Assembly: GCA_029777755.1 (NCBI GenBank)
Contig: JAKORQ010000656.1
Location: forward strand, 1 to 6,156
Length of the DNA: 6,156 nt
Reading direction: 5' to 3'
Origin: Planctomycetota bacterium
GTDB taxonomy: Bacteria > Planctomycetota > Phycisphaerae > Tepidisphaerales > Tepidisphaeraceae
Within the stretch, counting starts at the first letter, position 1. The number at the start of each line of letters is the position of its first letter. The position numbers were made by a program, and so were the translations under genes. This document shows positions 1 to 5,853 of the stretch, piece after piece. The notes below the pieces were generated by a model, which saw only the letters and a list, made by a program, of their open reading frames with translations, made no database searches and was not told the DNA's origin.

Positions 1-821
1 CCGTACGCCTTGACGATCAGCTCGTTGCCGACGACGAATCCCAGTCGCCAGCCGGTCATGTTGAAGCCCTTGGACATCGAGTGCAGCTCGACGCCGACAT
101 CCATGGCGCCAGGCGTGGCGAGGAAGGAGAGAGGCTTGCCCTCGAAGACCAACGCTGCGTATGCCGCGTCATGGATGACGATGATGTTGTTCTTCTTCGC
201 GAAAGCCACGACCTTCTCAAAGAACTCAGGGGTGGCGCTGGCGCCGGTAGGATTGTTGGGATAGTTGATCACCAGGGTCTTGGCCTTCTTGAGTACGTCG
301 GCCGGGATCGAGTCCAGGTCGGGCAGGAAGTTGTTCTTCTCTTCCAGCGGAAGGTTGTAGACCGACCCGCCCAGGTACTTGGCATGGGTGCCGAAAACGG
401 GGTAGCCCGGGGTGGTCATCAGGGCAACATCGCCGGGATTGATGAAGCACTTGGGCAGGATGGAGAGGGCGGCCTTAGAACCCAGGGAGTGGATGACCTG
501 CGTGTCGGGATTGACTTCAACCCCGCAGACATTCTTCATCCAGCGGGCGGCCGCCTTCTTGTACAGGTCGCCGCCGTTGTCGGCATAGCCGCGGTTTTCC
601 GGCTTCTTTGCGGCCTCGCACAGGGCGTCAATCGAGATGTCGAATGCCATCTCGTCCGGCTCGCCAACTCCCATGTCGATAAGCTCAGCGCCGGGGTTGG
701 CTGCCATCGCTGCACGCTTGGCACGCTTGATCTTCTCAAACTTGTAGATCGCGGTGCTCTTACCGTAATTGACACCACCGATGCGTTCGGCGAACAGGTT
801 CTGGATATAAGAGTCGGCCAT
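1..821 (-). CDS. dapL: LL-diaminopimelate aminotransferase (DapL-type), C-terminus outside window
   Basis: Fold-type I PLP aminotransferase. DapL converts tetrahydrodipicolinate plus glutamate directly to LL-2,6-diaminopimelate and 2-oxoglutarate, a cytoplasmic shortcut in lysine and peptidoglycan precursor synthesis. The reading frame is open from ATG at 821-819 to the window edge, giving 273 of the roughly 410 residues usual for the family. Visible motifs: an N-terminal stretch starting MADSYIQNLFAERIGG, followed by the family-like segment IDMGVGEPDEMAFD; YPNNPTG with the PLP-contacting Asn190; HDAAY with Asp218 and Tyr221; and SMSKGFNMTGWRLGF with the Schiff-base Lys251. The Asp-to-Lys spacing of 33 residues agrees with plant DapL. 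No Shine-Dalgarno sequence precedes the ATG, but a promoter-like pair lies directly upstream. The gene is divergent from the hydrolase at 956. Membership of the aminotransferase class I/II superfamily is near certain; the DapL assignment rests on recognising the N-terminal segment, and another substrate specificity remains possible. Confidence 0.82.
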   Translation of the reverse strand, partial: MADSYIQNLFAERIGGVNYGKSTAIYKFEKIKRAKRAAMAANPGAELIDMGVGEPDEMAFDISIDALCEAAKKPENRGYADNGGDLYKKAAARWMKNVCGVEVNPDTQVIHSLGSKAALSILPKCFINPGDVALMTTPGYPVFGTHAKYLGGSVYNLPLEEKNNFLPDLDSIPADVLKKAKTLVINYPNNPTGASATPEFFEKVVAFAKKNNIIVIHDAAYAALVFEGKPLSFLATPGAMDVGVELHSMSKGFNMTGWRLGFVVGNELIVKAY

Positions 822-831
822 AGTGGCGCGA

Positions 832-860
832 AAGATAAGCGGATCAGGCAGGTGCGTCAA
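832..860 (-). promoter_or_regulatory. Candidate sigma70-like promoter for dapL
   Basis: Reading the minus strand, TTGACG (860-855, 5 of 6 matches to the -35 consensus) is followed after exactly 17 bases by TATCTT (837-832, 4 of 6 matches to the -10 consensus). The -10 box ends only 10 bases before the dapL ATG, so transcription would begin at or within a few bases of the start codon, giving a leaderless or nearly leaderless mRNA. This fits the lack of a ribosome binding site. It is a consensus match by eye and could be chance. Confidence 0.4.
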
Positions 861-955
861 AGCCTGCGGCTCCGCGCATCCTTTCAGCCTCAATCGCGAG
901 GCCAGCGGGAATATTGCGCGACTTACGTATCATCGCAGGCCAGAAGATGTGTAAC

Positions 956-1840
956 ATGACACGCGTGAGATATGCCTCCACCATAGTCGTACTGCTATCT
1001 CTGCTCTCGGTCGCACCGCTGTCCGCGGACGAGCGGGATAGATCCTTCTCCGAGGAGCAGATTCCCCTGATCTTCCCCGGCATGCGCATGCAGGGAAAGC
1101 CGATCGCTCGCTACGACCCGCCTGCAGGCGCAGAGAAACTCGAGTTGCGCGGTCCGAAAGGTGAGAAGATCGAGGCGCTCTTCTGCCCCGTCCTTAGCGA
1201 AGATGGACGAAAAGACTCATCCAGCCGTCCCACCGTCATCTGGTTCTATGGCAATGCCCAGTGCATCGCCACCGCGCTGGGGCAGGTCGAGATGCTCAGG
1301 CGCTGCGGCGCGAACGTCCTGATCGCCGACTATATCGGCTATGGCTTGAGTGAGGGGACCCCCTCAGAGTCGGGCTGCTATGCGACTGCGCTTGCTCTCC
1401 ACGAACATGCCATGGGTCGAGACGATATCGACCGGAACCGCATCATCTCGGCCGGCTGGTCACTTGGGGCGGCCGTCGCCATCGACCTGGCCAGCCGCAA
1501 ACCGGTTGCCGGCCTAATCACCTTCTCCGGCTACACCAGCAAGCGGGAACTTGCGCGCAGGCAGTTCCCCGACGTCTCACCGGAGGCTATCGAGCATCCG
1601 TTCCTCAGTCAGGATAAGATTCGCCACATCACCTGCCCGACCATGATCGTGCATGGAAAGCTCGATACGCTCGTGCCGTACTTCATGGCCGAGGAATTGC
1701 GCAAGTCCGCGGCGGGGAAACCACTGGTCTTTCTGCCCGTCGAGCAAGTAGGGCACAACGATCTCTTCTTCGTTGCCCGCGACCAGATCGAGAGTGCCGT
1801 GACCAAGTTCCTGGCGGAGAACGCGAGTAGTTCCAACTGA
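956..1840 (+). CDS. Exported alpha/beta hydrolase (serine hydrolase, S33/ABHD-like)
   Basis: A 294-residue alpha/beta hydrolase predicted to act outside the cytoplasm; substrate unknown. Residues 1-24 form a Sec signal peptide: basic start (MTRVR), hydrophobic core (IVVLLSLLSVA) and likely cleavage at LSA|D. The catalytic triad is visible: nucleophile Ser169 in GWSLGAA, Asp237 in HGKLDTLVP, His267 in VGHNDLFF. GYGLSEGTPSE resembles the GYG.S.G.PSE segment of ABHD13/ABHD17-like enzymes. The oxyanion-loop motif reads WFYGNA (96-101), with Tyr98 where these families usually have His. The frame also opens at TTG 914 and ATG 947; ATG 956 is chosen because it gives the most compact signal peptide. 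No start has a convincing ribosome binding site. It is divergent from dapL and convergent with the hydrolase ending at 1882, so probably transcribed alone. The fold is secure; thioesterase, esterase or peptidase activity cannot be told apart here. Confidence 0.85.
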   Translation: MTRVRYASTIVVLLSLLSVAPLSADERDRSFSEEQIPLIFPGMRMQGKPIARYDPPAGAEKLELRGPKGEKIEALFCPVLSEDGRKDSSSRPTVIWFYGNAQCIATALGQVEMLRRCGANVLIADYIGYGLSEGTPSESGCYATALALHEHAMGRDDIDRNRIISAGWSLGAAVAIDLASRKPVAGLITFSGYTSKRELARRQFPDVSPEAIEHPFLSQDKIRHITCPTMIVHGKLDTLVPYFMAEELRKSAAGKPLVFLPVEQVGHNDLFFVARDQIESAVTKFLAENASSSN

Positions 1841-1850
1841 TCTGCGACCC

Positions 1851-1864
1851 GCTGCCACGGCAGC
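1851..1864. terminator. Small hairpin between convergent genes
   Basis: GCTGC and GCAGC flank the loop CACG in the 41-bp gap between the stop codons of two convergent hydrolase genes. The hairpin is symmetrical and could be read from either side. No T-run follows on either strand, so it is not a typical intrinsic terminator; it may only protect mRNA 3' ends or be chance. Confidence 0.2.
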
Positions 1865-1881
1865 AATCCCGCGCGGCACCA

Positions 1882-3225
1882 TCAGTCACTGACTATCTCT
1901 ATCTTCTGCCAGTAGGCATGTTCATTCCTGAAGGCGTTCATGGCCGCCTGGCACACCTGAAGACGCACTTCCTGGCCGGCCCACCTGGTCAGGTCGACCT
2001 CCACGATCCTCCAGTTGTCGGGGGCTGTCTGCTTGTCCATTGGTGTCGTAAGGACTTCCTGTTCGTTGACGCGCACAATCAGCCGCCAGTCCCCCTCCGG
2101 ATGCCTTCCCACCACCAGGCGAAGCTTTACTTCATTGCCCGTCGGCAGCGTTGTGGTGGTCTGCAGCCGGCAGGGTGTCTCATAGAAGTAGGGGAGCGAA
2201 ACGAACACATTCTCTCGTCCATTGGCCCGCCGGCGGAATCCCTGGGCTCCCCGTATGGCGGTGTTGTCGATCTGCCACCATGGCGCCACCTTCTGGAGGT
2301 CATCGTGCAGTTTCCTCAGATACTCCTCATTGCGGTTGCTGCGTTCCGATGCCATGGCGATGATCGCCTTCTCGTCCATGCGGTCGGCTGGCGGATTGCT
2401 TCCGCGTCGATGTGAGAGCAGCCATTCATAGAAGCTCTTGTCGCGGAAATACCACGGCCAGAGATTGTGATCTCCCGAAGGAACCATCGCGTATACCACA
2501 TCCACGCCGCGCTCGCGAAGAGCCTTTGCCATTACGCTGGAGCCCGGCTCACTCTTGGGATCAACCTCGCCGGAGATGACCAGGCAGGTGGCGCCGGTTC
2601 CGGCCAGCGCTTCAGAGACTACCTCCGGTTGAAACACCCGCGGGACGATCGGTGCGTACACCGCTAAGCGATCCTTTGCATAGCGGGCAACCGACCAGCA
2701 GCCGGTGCCGCCCATGGAAAACCCGGTGATGTAGCGGCGGTCCTGGTCCACCGGGTATCGCTTGCTGATCTCGTCGATCAAGCCAGTAATCGCCCGCCCG
2801 ATGTGTTCATCCTCGTAGCGCGCGTCGGCCGGGCATTGCGGCCCGACCATGATCATCGGCATCCACTGCAGGACTTCAGGCGCGTTCCGCAGTTCGCGGG
2901 GAACACCACTGGAGTGCAGCATCTGCGGATCACTCCCACGCTCGCCGAGACCGGACATGAACACCAGCATCGGGTACGGGCCGGACGGCTGACTCGCGGG
3001 AGCCGGCTGAGTGGCGGCGCTTGACCCCGGGGCCGCATAGCTCTCGGGCAGATACAGCAGGAATGCCATCTCCCTCTTCTTGCCATCGTGCGTGTAGTGA
3101 TAGACAAGCTTGTGATAGCCCGGCGCCTGGGGATCGGATGGATCCCCGGCATAGCCCGTGATAGCCTCATCCGCCCACGCGAGCGAGACTGCCAGAAGAA
3201 CAACCAGTGCAGTGACCAATCGCAT
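1882..3225 (-). CDS. Exported alpha/beta hydrolase (esterase/phospholipase-like) with C-terminal beta-rich domain
   Basis: A 447-residue predicted extracytoplasmic serine hydrolase. Residues 1-18 form a signal peptide (MRLVTALVVLLAVSLAWA, cleavage before DEA). The catalytic domain (about 30-272) resembles the carboxylesterase/phospholipase and feruloyl-esterase-like group often called prolyl-oligopeptidase-like: GLGERG loop (92-97), nucleophile Ser170 in GFSMGG, Asp222 in SGEVDP, His253 in SGDHNLW. The position before the GxGERG loop is Ser91, where family members usually have His. A polar, partly helical linker (about 273-315) leads to a beta-rich, Trp-containing domain (316-447) resembling a galactose-binding-type jelly roll, possibly carbohydrate-binding; this is inferred from pattern only. 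A low-complexity Ala/Pro/Gln/Ser insert (about 63-79) precedes the first core strand. ATG 3225 is preferred over TTG 3279, which would put 18 extra residues before the signal peptide. No clear ribosome binding site. A role in polysaccharide ester removal is plausible but unproven. Confidence 0.85.
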   Translation of the reverse strand: MRLVTALVVLLAVSLAWADEAITGYAGDPSDPQAPGYHKLVYHYTHDGKKREMAFLLYLPESYAAPGSSAATQPAPASQPSGPYPMLVFMSGLGERGSDPQMLHSSGVPRELRNAPEVLQWMPMIMVGPQCPADARYEDEHIGRAITGLIDEISKRYPVDQDRRYITGFSMGGTGCWSVARYAKDRLAVYAPIVPRVFQPEVVSEALAGTGATCLVISGEVDPKSEPGSSVMAKALRERGVDVVYAMVPSGDHNLWPWYFRDKSFYEWLLSHRRGSNPPADRMDEKAIIAMASERSNRNEEYLRKLHDDLQKVAPWWQIDNTAIRGAQGFRRRANGRENVFVSLPYFYETPCRLQTTTTLPTGNEVKLRLVVGRHPEGDWRLIVRVNEQEVLTTPMDKQTAPDNWRIVEVDLTRWAGQEVRLQVCQAAMNAFRNEHAYWQKIEIVSD

Positions 3226-3561
3226 GCCGAGTATTAGTCCCCAAGCGAGGCCGGCGTTGTCGCTGTTTATGACAGGCAACTGTTACAGAATCGCGCCGGC
3301 AGCGGGACACGCTGCCATCCGGGCGGGCAACAACGCACGAAACGCATGCGACAGCTCCGCTGTGTGTAAGCTGCACAACATTGCGTTGCTTTCGGCAGGC
3401 CGGTCATTAGTATGCCAGTTTTGCGGGCGCAGCAGGGCTGGGGTATGCAAAGCGCAACTGTCCGCATAGCTGCATACGAGCTCAGGTCGAGCTGCGCCCG
3501 GGTACCCGCCGGTCGATTTGTCGGATAACCGGCCGATATCTGCTCTACCACAGGAGCCACA
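3226..3561. other. Divergent intergenic region with short inverted repeats
   Basis: No credible gene lies in these 336 bases between a minus-strand hydrolase and the plus-strand modular gene. It should hold promoters for both. Short symmetrical elements are visible: CTGTTACAG (3280-3288), CGCATGCG (3343-3350), CAACGCA/TGCGTTG (3331-3337 and 3382-3388), GTATGCA/TGCATAC (3443-3449 and 3471-3477), AGCTC/GAGCT (3479-3483 and 3489-3493), the 10-bp palindrome CGGGTACCCG (3499-3508), and GCCGGT/ACCGGC (3508-3513 and 3528-3533). They become denser towards the modular gene. Each alone is near chance level in GC-rich DNA. The best plus-strand promoter match, TTGCTT (3386-3391) with 16 bases to TAGTAT (3408-3413), is weak. 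Confidence 0.5.
3552..3556 (+). promoter_or_regulatory. Ribosome binding site of the modular surface protein gene
   Basis: AGGAG lies 5 bases before ATG 3562. It is the only clear Shine-Dalgarno sequence in the window and fixes the start of the modular gene, showing that the long N-terminal segment before the LEPR-XLL motif is probably translated. Confidence 0.7.
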
Positions 3562-4398
3562 ATGCTGCCCAACTCGCATGCCTGGAAGATGCTCTGCCGC
3601 CTCTACGGCCTTCTGCTTAAGGAAGAGTGGGCGAGAAGACTGGCGGAACGCTGTGCCTTCCCGGTTTTTCTCTCGTCGGCGAGCAAGGTCCGCGAGATCT
3701 GGACGAACCTTCTTCGCCGCCCGGCCTCGATAGATGCGTGCCTGTTGCGCTGCGGGTGTGGTGGCCGGGTCGCAGGCCGGGCCGGCCTGATAGACATGCT
3801 TGAGCGGCGGGTGATGCTCAGCGGCGACACTCTCCAGACGGCAACTCCGCTGATCTTCCAGGAGACGCCGGCCGCGCCGGGATACTCCTGGGCATATGTC
3901 TCTGACTCCATCGACCTTGCCACCGACGTTGATTATTGGGCCATCGACGTCTTCGCCAATGATGGAATCAGCCTGATGGTCGAGTCGCAGACCGGCCTGA
4001 ATGCTCACCTGGAGTTGAGGAACAGCGCTGATGGTGTACTGCGCAGCGATGCTGACTCCGGGCCGGGCACCGATCCGATGATCGTCGATTATGTCGCCCC
4101 CACGACTGGGCGAATATACGCCCGTGTGAGCGGCGCAGGGTTGGGCGACTACACACTGCGGGTCGATCGCGGCCGGGCATTTGCTCTGGAGTCCGACGCC
4201 GCATACTCCAACAACACGCTGGCAAACGCCAATCCGCTGGAGCTGCGCGCGTCAGGCGTGAACACGGTCGCGCAGGTGGCGGGCGTGGTGATGGCAAGTG
4301 AAGGCTCGACGGCCGACGTTGATACGTACCTCATCGGCTACCTGAAGACGGGCAGCACTGTCACCCTCACTCTGAACTACCCGGACGGCAGTACCTGA
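3562..4398 (+). CDS. 5' fragment of the modular protein: LEPR-XLL leader and first PPC-like domains, ends at premature TGA
   Basis: If translated as written this gives 278 residues. The start is fixed by AGGAG at 3552. Residues 1-79 are rich in Arg, Leu and Cys (for example LLRCGCGGRV) and lack a classical signal peptide, then comes LERRVMLSGD. The first PPC-like beta domain includes DVDYWAIDV, then DADSGPG and YTLRV at its end; a second begins at ESDAAYSNN with DVDTYLIGY and is cut in the middle of a beta strand after YPDGST. A stop in mid-domain would leave an incomplete fold. The same frame is open again immediately after the stop. Confidence 0.7.
   Translation: MLPNSHAWKMLCRLYGLLLKEEWARRLAERCAFPVFLSSASKVREIWTNLLRRPASIDACLLRCGCGGRVAGRAGLIDMLERRVMLSGDTLQTATPLIFQETPAAPGYSWAYVSDSIDLATDVDYWAIDVFANDGISLMVESQTGLNAHLELRNSADGVLRSDADSGPGTDPMIVDYVAPTTGRIYARVSGAGLGDYTLRVDRGRAFALESDAAYSNNTLANANPLELRASGVNTVAQVAGVVMASEGSTADVDTYLIGYLKTGSTVTLTLNYPDGST
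3799..3822 (+). other. LEPR-XLL-type motif
   Basis: Codes for LERRVMLS, residues 80-87. It matches the LEPRxLLS pattern found near the N-terminus of very large exported proteins of Planctomycetes, with Arg in place of Pro and Met in place of the first Leu. The motif usually marks the boundary between a basic leader and the first secreted domain, as it does here. Its exact role in export is not known. Confidence 0.7.
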
Positions 4399-4569
4399 AG
4401 TGGCACTGTTCAGTTGCTGGATGATGCCGGCAAGGTAGTCGCGGAGGGACCGGACGGCTCGCTAACGAGGCTGCTCTCGGCCGACGGCAGGTACTACGCA
4501 CGCGTGCTGGCCAATTCGGGCAGCGGGATCTATGGATCGTATATCCTTGATCTGTCGGTCGCCGACCGG
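3820..4569 (+). repeat. First copy of a diverged tandem PPC-like domain pair
   Basis: Two consecutive beta-sandwich domains of the bacterial pre-peptidase C-terminal (PPC) type. Landmarks shared with the second copy: D.D.W (3925 against 5107), a GPG motif, YTLRV/YRLRV, ESDA.Y (4189 against 5386), a D.D pair before an aromatic (4321 against 5518), then YY.RVLA and YY.EVLA-like strands. From 4189 to at least 4437 the two copies align without gaps at a constant offset of 1197 bases. This copy carries the premature TGA. Confidence 0.7.
4396..4398 (+). other. Premature in-frame TGA
   Basis: Codon 279 of the modular gene is TGA. The reading frame continues open for a further 1452 bases beyond it, starting SGTVQLLDDAGK. 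In the tandem second copy the matching codon, 1197 bases downstream at 5593-5595, is CTC (Leu) in the sequence SSTLDG, against GST-stop-SG here. A leucine codon TTA would need a single change to become TGA. Confidence 0.85.
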
Positions 4570-5853
4570 ACATTTCCTCAGGTCGTTGCGGTAAATGGGC
4601 TGCCGGTTCCTGGAGGGATATCGGATGTACCCCTGTACCGGTTTGATGTCGTGGTGGACAAGGAACTGGCCGCGGACAGCGTGCGCGGCGATGCTTCTGA
4701 ACTGCGCCATGCAGGTGCTGATGGGCAGTTTGGGGACGCTGATGATGTTCTGTATACGGTGTCGCTGCGCCAGCCTTACGAGCGGGGAAACACGATTGAA
4801 CTGATCATCGACGATGGTCCGTTGCCTCATGGGAAGTATCGCCTGCAGATAAGCTCCAGCATCACGGATGTCACCGGCAATGCCCTTGACGGGAATCGAG
4901 ACGGCAACGGCGGGGACGCTTACGTCCACGAGTTCTCGCTGGACCTGCCGGCGGATGACCAGCAGTCGACGTTTATCGGCTCAGGCGGCACGACGCGAGA
5001 TACCGCCGTTGCGTTGCCGCTCATGCCGGATGCAAGTGTGCCGGAACTGCTGCTAGGCAAAGCCGTGGGTGTAGTCTACCCGGCGGTTTACCAGGACTAT
5101 TGGCGCGACTCGGACTGGTGGCAGATCCAACTCGAGGCGGGGGACAGGGTCTCCATCCGTGTTGATTCCATCGATGTCCAGCTTGATCCGTACGTCGCTC
5201 TCACTCGCGCCAATGGAAGCGAGCTTCGCAGCAACGACAACGCCGGACCCGGCAATGGCGCGTTCATATCCTCCTACTCCATCACGGAAAGCGGCACCTA
5301 TTACGTGCATGTGGGCAAGTACACCCTTTCCACCAGTAGCGGCATGTATCGCCTGCGTGTTGACGTGGCACGCGGGCTGCCGATGGAGTCGGACGCTGAA
5401 TACGGCAATGACAGCATGGGCGGTGCAAATGGCCTGACTCTTGTGCAGGATGGATCCTTGCGCAAAGGTTCGATCATTGGCCTGATCATGGCTGGCGACA
5501 GCTCGAACACCGACGACGACTACTTCAGCCTTGGTCAACTGACAGGCGGAAATACCGTGCAGCTCTGGCTGGAGAGGCCGGCGTCCAGCACGCTCGATGG
5601 CGTGGTGCGCCTGCGCGACAGCCTGGGGCGGATTCTCCCAGACGAGGATGGCAATAGCGCCGATGATCGCCTCACCGCGACGCTCACCAGCGACGGGGTG
5701 TACTACGTCGAGGTGCTGGCGGCCAGTGGGGCAGGAACCAGCGGATACTACCTGCTCCATGCACAGGTAGGCGATACGCTTGGCCCGGGGTGGCAGGCAT
5801 CGATCGCATCCCCGAGCAGTTCGCCAGTGAACAGATATATCAGCAGCAGGTGA
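4414..5853 (+). CDS. Middle fragment of the modular protein: rest of PPC pair, Ig-like domain, second PPC pair
   Basis: The frame is the same as that of the 5' fragment and is open from 4399. TTG 4414 is the first possible start codon, but no ribosome binding site precedes it and it would start inside a beta strand, so independent translation is improbable. It gives 479 residues in order: the end of the first PPC pair (to SVAD), an Ig-like domain, and the second PPC pair (to VGDTLGP). The last 21 or so residues before the stop at 5851-5853 are out-of-frame Ser/Pro-rich sequence, an artefact of the frame change at about 5784-5790. Confidence 0.65.
   Translation: MLDDAGKVVAEGPDGSLTRLLSADGRYYARVLANSGSGIYGSYILDLSVADRTFPQVVAVNGLPVPGGISDVPLYRFDVVVDKELAADSVRGDASELRHAGADGQFGDADDVLYTVSLRQPYERGNTIELIIDDGPLPHGKYRLQISSSITDVTGNALDGNRDGNGGDAYVHEFSLDLPADDQQSTFIGSGGTTRDTAVALPLMPDASVPELLLGKAVGVVYPAVYQDYWRDSDWWQIQLEAGDRVSIRVDSIDVQLDPYVALTRANGSELRSNDNAGPGNGAFISSYSITESGTYYVHVGKYTLSTSSGMYRLRVDVARGLPMESDAEYGNDSMGGANGLTLVQDGSLRKGSIIGLIMAGDSSNTDDDYFSLGQLTGGNTVQLWLERPASSTLDGVVRLRDSLGRILPDEDGNSADDRLTATLTSDGVYYVEVLAASGAGTSGYYLLHAQVGDTLGPGWQASIASPSSSPVNRYISSR
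4573..4947 (+). other. SbsA-type Ig-like domain coding segment
   Basis: Residues about 338-462 of the reconstructed protein. The pattern FPQVVAVNG, then YRFDVVVDKELAADSV, PYERGNTIELII, LPHGKYRLQI, ITDVTGNALDG and HEFSLDL matches the SbsA-like/Big_5 Ig fold of cell-surface proteins. The DGNRDGNGGD stretch is Asp/Asn/Gly-rich and could bind calcium, as in related domains; that is an inference. It separates the two PPC pairs. Confidence 0.6.
4987..5783 (+). repeat. Second copy of the PPC-like domain pair
   Basis: Begins with GTTRDTAVALPL, matching DTLQTATPL of the first copy. It contains DSDWWQIQL, DNAGPGNG, YRLRV, ESDAEYGND, DDDYFSL and YYLLHAQVGD. This copy has no internal stop and so serves as the reference for the damaged first copy. 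The protein similarity is clear but the DNA has diverged, so the duplication is old. Confidence 0.7.
5784..5790 (+). other. Frame change at CCCGGGG
   Basis: In the PPC frame the codons are GGC CCG GGG TGG, leading to a Ser/Pro-rich tail and a stop at 5851-5853. In the -1 frame, entered here, the reading is P-G-V-A-G-I-D-R-I-P-E-Q-F and continues into a LamG domain. One extra G would restore the frame, so a 1-base loss in the G run is the simplest cause. The seven bases also fit the X XXY YYZ form of -1 slippery sites (C CCG GGG). Confidence 0.65.

Noticed and set aside
914..955. Upstream TTG/ATG starts for the first hydrolase (TTG 914, ATG 947)
   Set aside because: They add 14 or 3 residues before a well-formed signal peptide and have no ribosome binding site; ATG 956 gives the standard layout.
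81..959. 292-residue plus-strand open frame opposite dapL
   Set aside because: It lies antisense to a clear PLP aminotransferase with intact motifs, has no recognisable domain and runs into the next gene; it is a by-product of GC-rich coding DNA.
1841..1881. A strong bidirectional intrinsic terminator between the convergent hydrolases
   Set aside because: Only a 5-bp stem is present and there is no T-run on either strand; kept as a low-confidence hairpin only.
3226..3561. tRNA, small RNA gene, CRISPR array or attachment site in the longest gap
   Set aside because: No cloverleaf, no regularly spaced direct repeats and no integrase or transposase nearby; only short inverted repeats are seen.
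3283..4008. 241-residue minus-strand open frame across the intergenic region and the LEPR-XLL leader
   Set aside because: It has no domain pattern, Arg/Pro/Ala-rich composition typical of antisense frames, and conflicts with the modular gene, which has a good ribosome binding site and recognisable domains.
4396..4398. TGA as a sense codon through a variant genetic code or selenocysteine
   Set aside because: Neighbouring genes end at TGA, the aligned residue is leucine rather than Trp or Cys, and no SECIS-like element is apparent.
5053..5760. 235-residue minus-strand open frame opposite the second PPC pair
   Set aside because: It is antisense to sequence whose plus-strand translation matches the first PPC pair; no independent coding evidence.
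4414..5853. An independent second gene starting at TTG 4414
   Set aside because: The start falls inside a beta strand of a domain begun upstream in the same frame, with no ribosome binding site or promoter.
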